A stretch of 7,822 nt of DNA from Bacteriovoracaceae bacterium UBA4573 (lineage in GTDB: Bacteria; Bdellovibrionota; UBA1018; UBA923), in the NCBI GenBank assembly GCA_002387735.1, contig DGKJ01000015.1:1-7822 (forward strand), written 5' to 3'. Shown in pieces: positions 5,351 through 7,822 of the stretch. Every line of letters begins with the position of its first letter. Positions within the stretch are counted from its first letter, which is position 1. The notes below the pieces were generated by a model. The model was not told where the DNA came from, searched no databases, and was given only the letters and a program-made list of their open reading frames with translations. Position numbers and translations under genes: made by a program.

Positions 5351-7132
5351 ATGCGATTTCTGTTCTCTAAAAAAAATACGCAACTAGCTGCAATTATTAC
5401 GCTTTTAATTGTAGTCGGCGGCGACGCCTCGGCCGCCTGCAAGGACGTGTTGCTGAATCGCGCTCTCGGTTTAGAGTGGGAACTTGGCGATATTCGACGT
5501 GAGCGAGTGATTACAGAGGCCGATGGTACAAAACCGCTTCGTTACATACTTTTGGAGCGCTCAAAGATTCAAGATTTGTATGGTTTTTTTGGCCGCGCCG
5601 AATCCGAAAATCCAAATTCCCCCTGGATTCGTAATTTCTTGCCTCAGCGAGTAGCGGAACACCCCGAAGTCATAAATGAATTGGCCCGATTGGGGCTTCG
5701 AATCGAGCAGGGGGTGCTCACAGGGTTGCAGCGGCTCTCTGGCCAAGACATTCACTCACTCGTAAAAACTTTGTTTGAAGCCCGCGGCAAATTTTCTCGT
5801 GACCTTCGATTGCGCAAAGTGCCCGAAGCTTGGCTTCCCAAGGTCGGGGAAGTTCTTACCAAAGAGCAGCACGCGCTTGATGATCTTATCGCCATGGAAT
5901 TAGCCGAAGAATGGATGATCGATGCCAGTGGCAACAATGTTTTTTTGACGGTGGAATTTCCTTCGGAGCGGCCCTTCACGAATCGAGAAGAATTGGTTGC
6001 TTACCTCCAGCACTTCGTGGCTCGTCTCGAACTTTTACCTCCTGAAAAGAATACCCAAATTAATGTATTGCGCTGGCTTGCCGGACATATTCACCACACG
6101 TTTGACATTGCCCAAGTTGACGACCGCTACGTGCGAGAGACCTATTATCGCTCCTTGGTGCGAATGTGGGGCGACCTCAATGATCTCGATATCGTTTCCT
6201 ATTTAAATCTAATGTCCATTGGAAGCGACTACCTCAGCGGTGAACTTCCGTTGACTCGTTCGCAGTTCGTCAGTTTGGCAGAACAGCTTGAAGGCATGTT
6301 TCAAAATCGTACTTTTAGCATTTTGACTCGCGAGATGTACGAACGACTGGATATAACCGATCGAGGTGTCGTAGTTCGAGAACGTGATAAAGGGCTTGAT
6401 CCGTTTTTCGACGTGAACTTTCCGGTTGTCTATAAACGGCTTTCTTATGGCCTTCGCGGCAACTACGGGCAAGCAACAGTGCCCGCCGGTGAGCCAGTTC
6501 CACTCGTAGGAATAGAAGCTCGCGGACATCGGGCATTTGGCGATGCAATCGCCAGTGTTCCTGAAATGGCAGCTAAAATTTTAGATCATGATCAGGCGGG
6601 TCCTCGGGGCTTATTGTCGGACTCTGATTTGCTTCGCCGCAAAGCAAGTGAACTTGGAATTGATTCAGATTTCATGGTTGATGCCGAACATGTCTTGGCG
6701 CAGGGGACCTATCGCTGGACCCCCGAACAGGTGCGGGCAATGGTTTTCTTACCGCTCAACGACTGGCTGAAGCACCCTTTGGCGAAAAAGAATTTACAAG
6801 CGATGGGTTCCTACACTCGCGTGCGAGCCGAGGCTAATTTCGAAGTGGCACTGAGTCGCTACGTGGTTCGTATGAACGAACTCGCGAACGCCCGCAAACG
6901 ATTAGAGTACATCTATCGACCGTGGAAAAATTACGTGCGAGAACGACTTGGAGATTTCAATATTGTAAACCGCTCACATCAATATATGGACCTTGAACGC
7001 GCCAATTCGGGGTACAGTTACGCCGAATACGCAGACGACTGGTTTCGAAAAGTCTTAATATTGGAGTCCGCCCGTTTTGTATCTGAGGCGCAGCTGGCAG
7101 CCATGCTCGGAGCAAAAGACGATTCGGAGTAA
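5351..7132 (+). CDS. Exported protein of unknown function with signal peptide
   Basis: I do not recognise this 593-residue protein. It begins with a clear signal peptide: MRFLFSKKNTQ, then the hydrophobic LAAIITLLIVVGG, then DASAAC at 25-30. Cleavage could be by signal peptidase I after ASA (position 28). Alternatively it could be a lipoprotein anchored at Cys30, although SAAC lacks the usual leucine at -3. Cys30 is the only cysteine in the whole protein. The mature part is charged and largely helical by appearance, with no later membrane span. Noticeable stretches are GHIHHTFD (245-252) with three histidines, a Gly/Pro-rich part RGNYGQATVPAGEPVPLVG (369-387), and an aromatic C-terminal third with RPWKNYVRERLGDFN and SGYSYAEYADDWF. 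The start is secure because an in-frame TAA lies at 5339-5341. It probably acts in the periplasm or outer membrane. Its stop is four bases before the convergent ferredoxin stop. Confidence 0.9.
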   Translation: MRFLFSKKNTQLAAIITLLIVVGGDASAACKDVLLNRALGLEWELGDIRRERVITEADGTKPLRYILLERSKIQDLYGFFGRAESENPNSPWIRNFLPQRVAEHPEVINELARLGLRIEQGVLTGLQRLSGQDIHSLVKTLFEARGKFSRDLRLRKVPEAWLPKVGEVLTKEQHALDDLIAMELAEEWMIDASGNNVFLTVEFPSERPFTNREELVAYLQHFVARLELLPPEKNTQINVLRWLAGHIHHTFDIAQVDDRYVRETYYRSLVRMWGDLNDLDIVSYLNLMSIGSDYLSGELPLTRSQFVSLAEQLEGMFQNRTFSILTREMYERLDITDRGVVVRERDKGLDPFFDVNFPVVYKRLSYGLRGNYGQATVPAGEPVPLVGIEARGHRAFGDAIASVPEMAAKILDHDQAGPRGLLSDSDLLRRKASELGIDSDFMVDAEHVLAQGTYRWTPEQVRAMVFLPLNDWLKHPLAKKNLQAMGSYTRVRAEANFEVALSRYVVRMNELANARKRLEYIYRPWKNYVRERLGDFNIVNRSHQYMDLERANSGYSYAEYADDWFRKVLILESARFVSEAQLAAMLGAKDDSE

Positions 7133-7136
7133 AATG

Positions 7137-7364
7137 CTATTCTTTACCGATAGCTTCAACCGGACAGGCTTCGAGGGCCGCCTGACAGGCCTTTTCTTCT
7201 TCCGGAGTGGTTGGTTGCTTGAAAACGTAGGAATAACCATGCGAATTATTGCGCGTGTAGTTGCTTGGAGCCTCCGTTCGGCAGGCATCACAGTCGATAC
7301 ACTGGTCGTCTACGAAAAATTTGCCGGGCACGTTGTCTTCCCACTTTTTATTTTTGTCCGCCAT
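7137..7364 (-). CDS. Small ferredoxin with one [4Fe-4S] site
   Basis: This 75-residue acidic-to-neutral cytoplasmic protein has the pattern CIDCDAC (Cys22, Cys25, Cys28) and the distant CPVEAIGKE at the C-terminus (Cys67-Pro), which together bind one [4Fe-4S] cluster as in single-cluster Bacillus- and Desulfovibrio-type ferredoxins. Cys60 is an extra cysteine that might form a disulfide or be free. The second cluster motif of 2[4Fe-4S] ferredoxins is absent. It would transfer single electrons to unknown partners; nothing next to it names one. I chose the ATG at 7364 because AGGTGA stands eight bases upstream; the in-frame GTG at 7376 would add four residues and sits inside that same ribosome site. 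The gene is convergent with the exported protein and divergent from the phosphoesterase. Confidence 0.92.
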   Translation of the reverse strand: MADKNKKWEDNVPGKFFVDDQCIDCDACRTEAPSNYTRNNSHGYSYVFKQPTTPEEEKACQAALEACPVEAIGKE

Positions 7365-7372
7365 CGTCGATT

Positions 7373-7378
7373 TCACCT
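7373..7378 (-). promoter_or_regulatory. Shine-Dalgarno that fixes the ferredoxin start
   Basis: AGGTGA on the minus strand lies eight bases before the ATG at 7364. It contains the alternative GTG start (7376-7374), which itself has no ribosome site, so the ATG is preferred. Confidence 0.6.
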
Positions 7379-7421
7379 AAAATAGTTTAATAAGCTTTTC
7401 TGTAGACCTATACACTAGCGA
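7379..7421. promoter_or_regulatory. Divergent promoter region, ferredoxin / phosphoesterase
   Basis: This AT-rich stretch must hold promoters for both genes. On the plus strand TATACA at 7409-7414 is a fair -10 (4 to 5 of 6) ending seven bases before the ATG at 7422; TTTAAT at 7386-7391 is a weak -35 at 17 bases. On the minus strand TAAACT and TATTTT are possible but unconvincing -10 elements. Confidence 0.3.
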
Positions 7422-7822
7422 ATGCAACGAATCAAACTAGTCATAAGCGACTGCCACCTTTCCGCCGGTCTGAACTTCGAGAGTCAGCGAAATCCGCACG
7501 AGGATTTCCTGTTCGACGACGAAATGATCGCATTTTTCGAATACTTCTCGAGCGGGCCCTACGGCGACCAGTGTGAAGTAGAACTCATCATAAATGGGGA
7601 CTATTTCGATTTCCTAAATGTCCCCTATAAAGGGGAGTTTGAAGAAATCATCACCGAAGAGTTCGCTCTCTATAAGCTCGAGTGTATCTTAGCGGGCCAT
7701 CCGCGGGTAATCGACGCATTGCGTAGGTTCGCGGCGCGGGAACGTAAAACAATCATTTATAATATCGGCAATCACGACGCTGATCTTTTTTTCCCAAAAG
7801 TTCGCGAACGCTTGGTGCGGGC
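7422..7822 (+). CDS. Calcineurin-like metallophosphoesterase, N-terminal part
   Basis: The gene runs off the right edge; 133 codons are visible. Three of the family's metal-binding blocks are present: ISDCHLSAG (8-16; Asp10 and His12), INGDYFDF (57-64; Asp60 and Asp63) and IGNHDADLF (115-123; Asn117, His118, Asp119). The remaining histidine blocks (GHxH) must lie beyond the window. Such enzymes use two metal ions to hydrolyse phosphomonoesters or diesters; the substrate cannot be told. LpxH is unlikely, since that group has GNRD rather than GNHD. There is no signal peptide. No Shine-Dalgarno precedes the ATG, but TATACA at 7409-7414 lies at the distance expected for a leaderless message. It has no visible functional link to the ferredoxin it diverges from. 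Confidence 0.9.
   Translation, partial: MQRIKLVISDCHLSAGLNFESQRNPHEDFLFDDEMIAFFEYFSSGPYGDQCEVELIINGDYFDFLNVPYKGEFEEIITEEFALYKLECILAGHPRVIDALRRFAARERKTIIYNIGNHDADLFFPKVRERLVR

Noticed and set aside
6209..6529. 106-codon minus-strand frame inside the exported protein gene
   Set aside because: It has no ribosome site or recognisable motif, and the plus-strand gene with its signal peptide explains the region.
7393..7398. AAGCTT palindrome in the divergent promoter region as an operator
   Set aside because: A six-base palindrome is too short and common to support a regulator site.
7422..7822. LpxH (UDP-2,3-diacylglucosamine hydrolase) for the edge phosphoesterase
   Set aside because: The visible motif is GNHD, whereas LpxH has GNRD, and the spacing between GD and GN blocks is not typical; only the superfamily is supported.

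Overview
The window looks like ordinary chromosomal DNA from a Gram-negative, probably aerobic proteobacterium-like organism of medium GC. The mix of a lipoylated 2-oxoacid dehydrogenase, Lpd, LipB, FolE, Mrp and small Fe-S proteins, together with a large orphan secreted protein, would fit a Bdellovibrio-like lineage. That placement is an inference from gene style; no marker gene proves it. There are no rRNA or tRNA genes, insertion sequences, phage genes or CRISPR repeats.

Layout: (1) 1-2503, plus strand, is a lipoate-centred operon: the C-terminus of a dihydrolipoamide acyltransferase (E2), then dihydrolipoyl dehydrogenase (lpdA), then octanoyltransferase (lipB). (2) 2566-3524, minus strand, is folE (GTP cyclohydrolase I) followed by a small DUF309-like protein whose start overlaps the folE stop. 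(3) 3548-3766, plus strand, is a BFD-like [2Fe-2S] protein. It is divergent from folE across only 23 bases, where two -10-like elements overlap. (4) 3771-4130, minus strand, looks like a decayed gene: one frame stays coherent for 118 codons, broken by a single in-frame TAA and lacking a proper N-terminus. (5) 4198-5268, plus strand, is an Mrp/ApbC-type Fe-S carrier ATPase. (6) 5351-7132, plus strand, is an unrecognised 593-residue exported protein with a single cysteine immediately after its signal peptide. (7) 7137-7364, minus strand, is a small single-cluster ferredoxin. (8) 7422 to the right edge, plus strand, is the N-terminal part of a calcineurin-like metallophosphoesterase that runs off the window.

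How the genes work together: E2, Lpd and LipB form one logical unit. LipB supplies octanoyl groups that become the lipoyl arms of E2, and Lpd re-oxidises those arms. Three separate genes (BFD-like, Mrp, ferredoxin) concern Fe-S clusters, and LipA, the enzyme that completes lipoate after LipB, is itself an Fe-S enzyme not encoded here. The window therefore has a loose Fe-S and cofactor theme, without evidence that these genes form one regulated system. I found no clear new defence or mobile system. The most unusual items are the in-frame-interrupted remnant, the orphan secreted protein, the LipB insertion and the very tight folE/BFD divergent junction.
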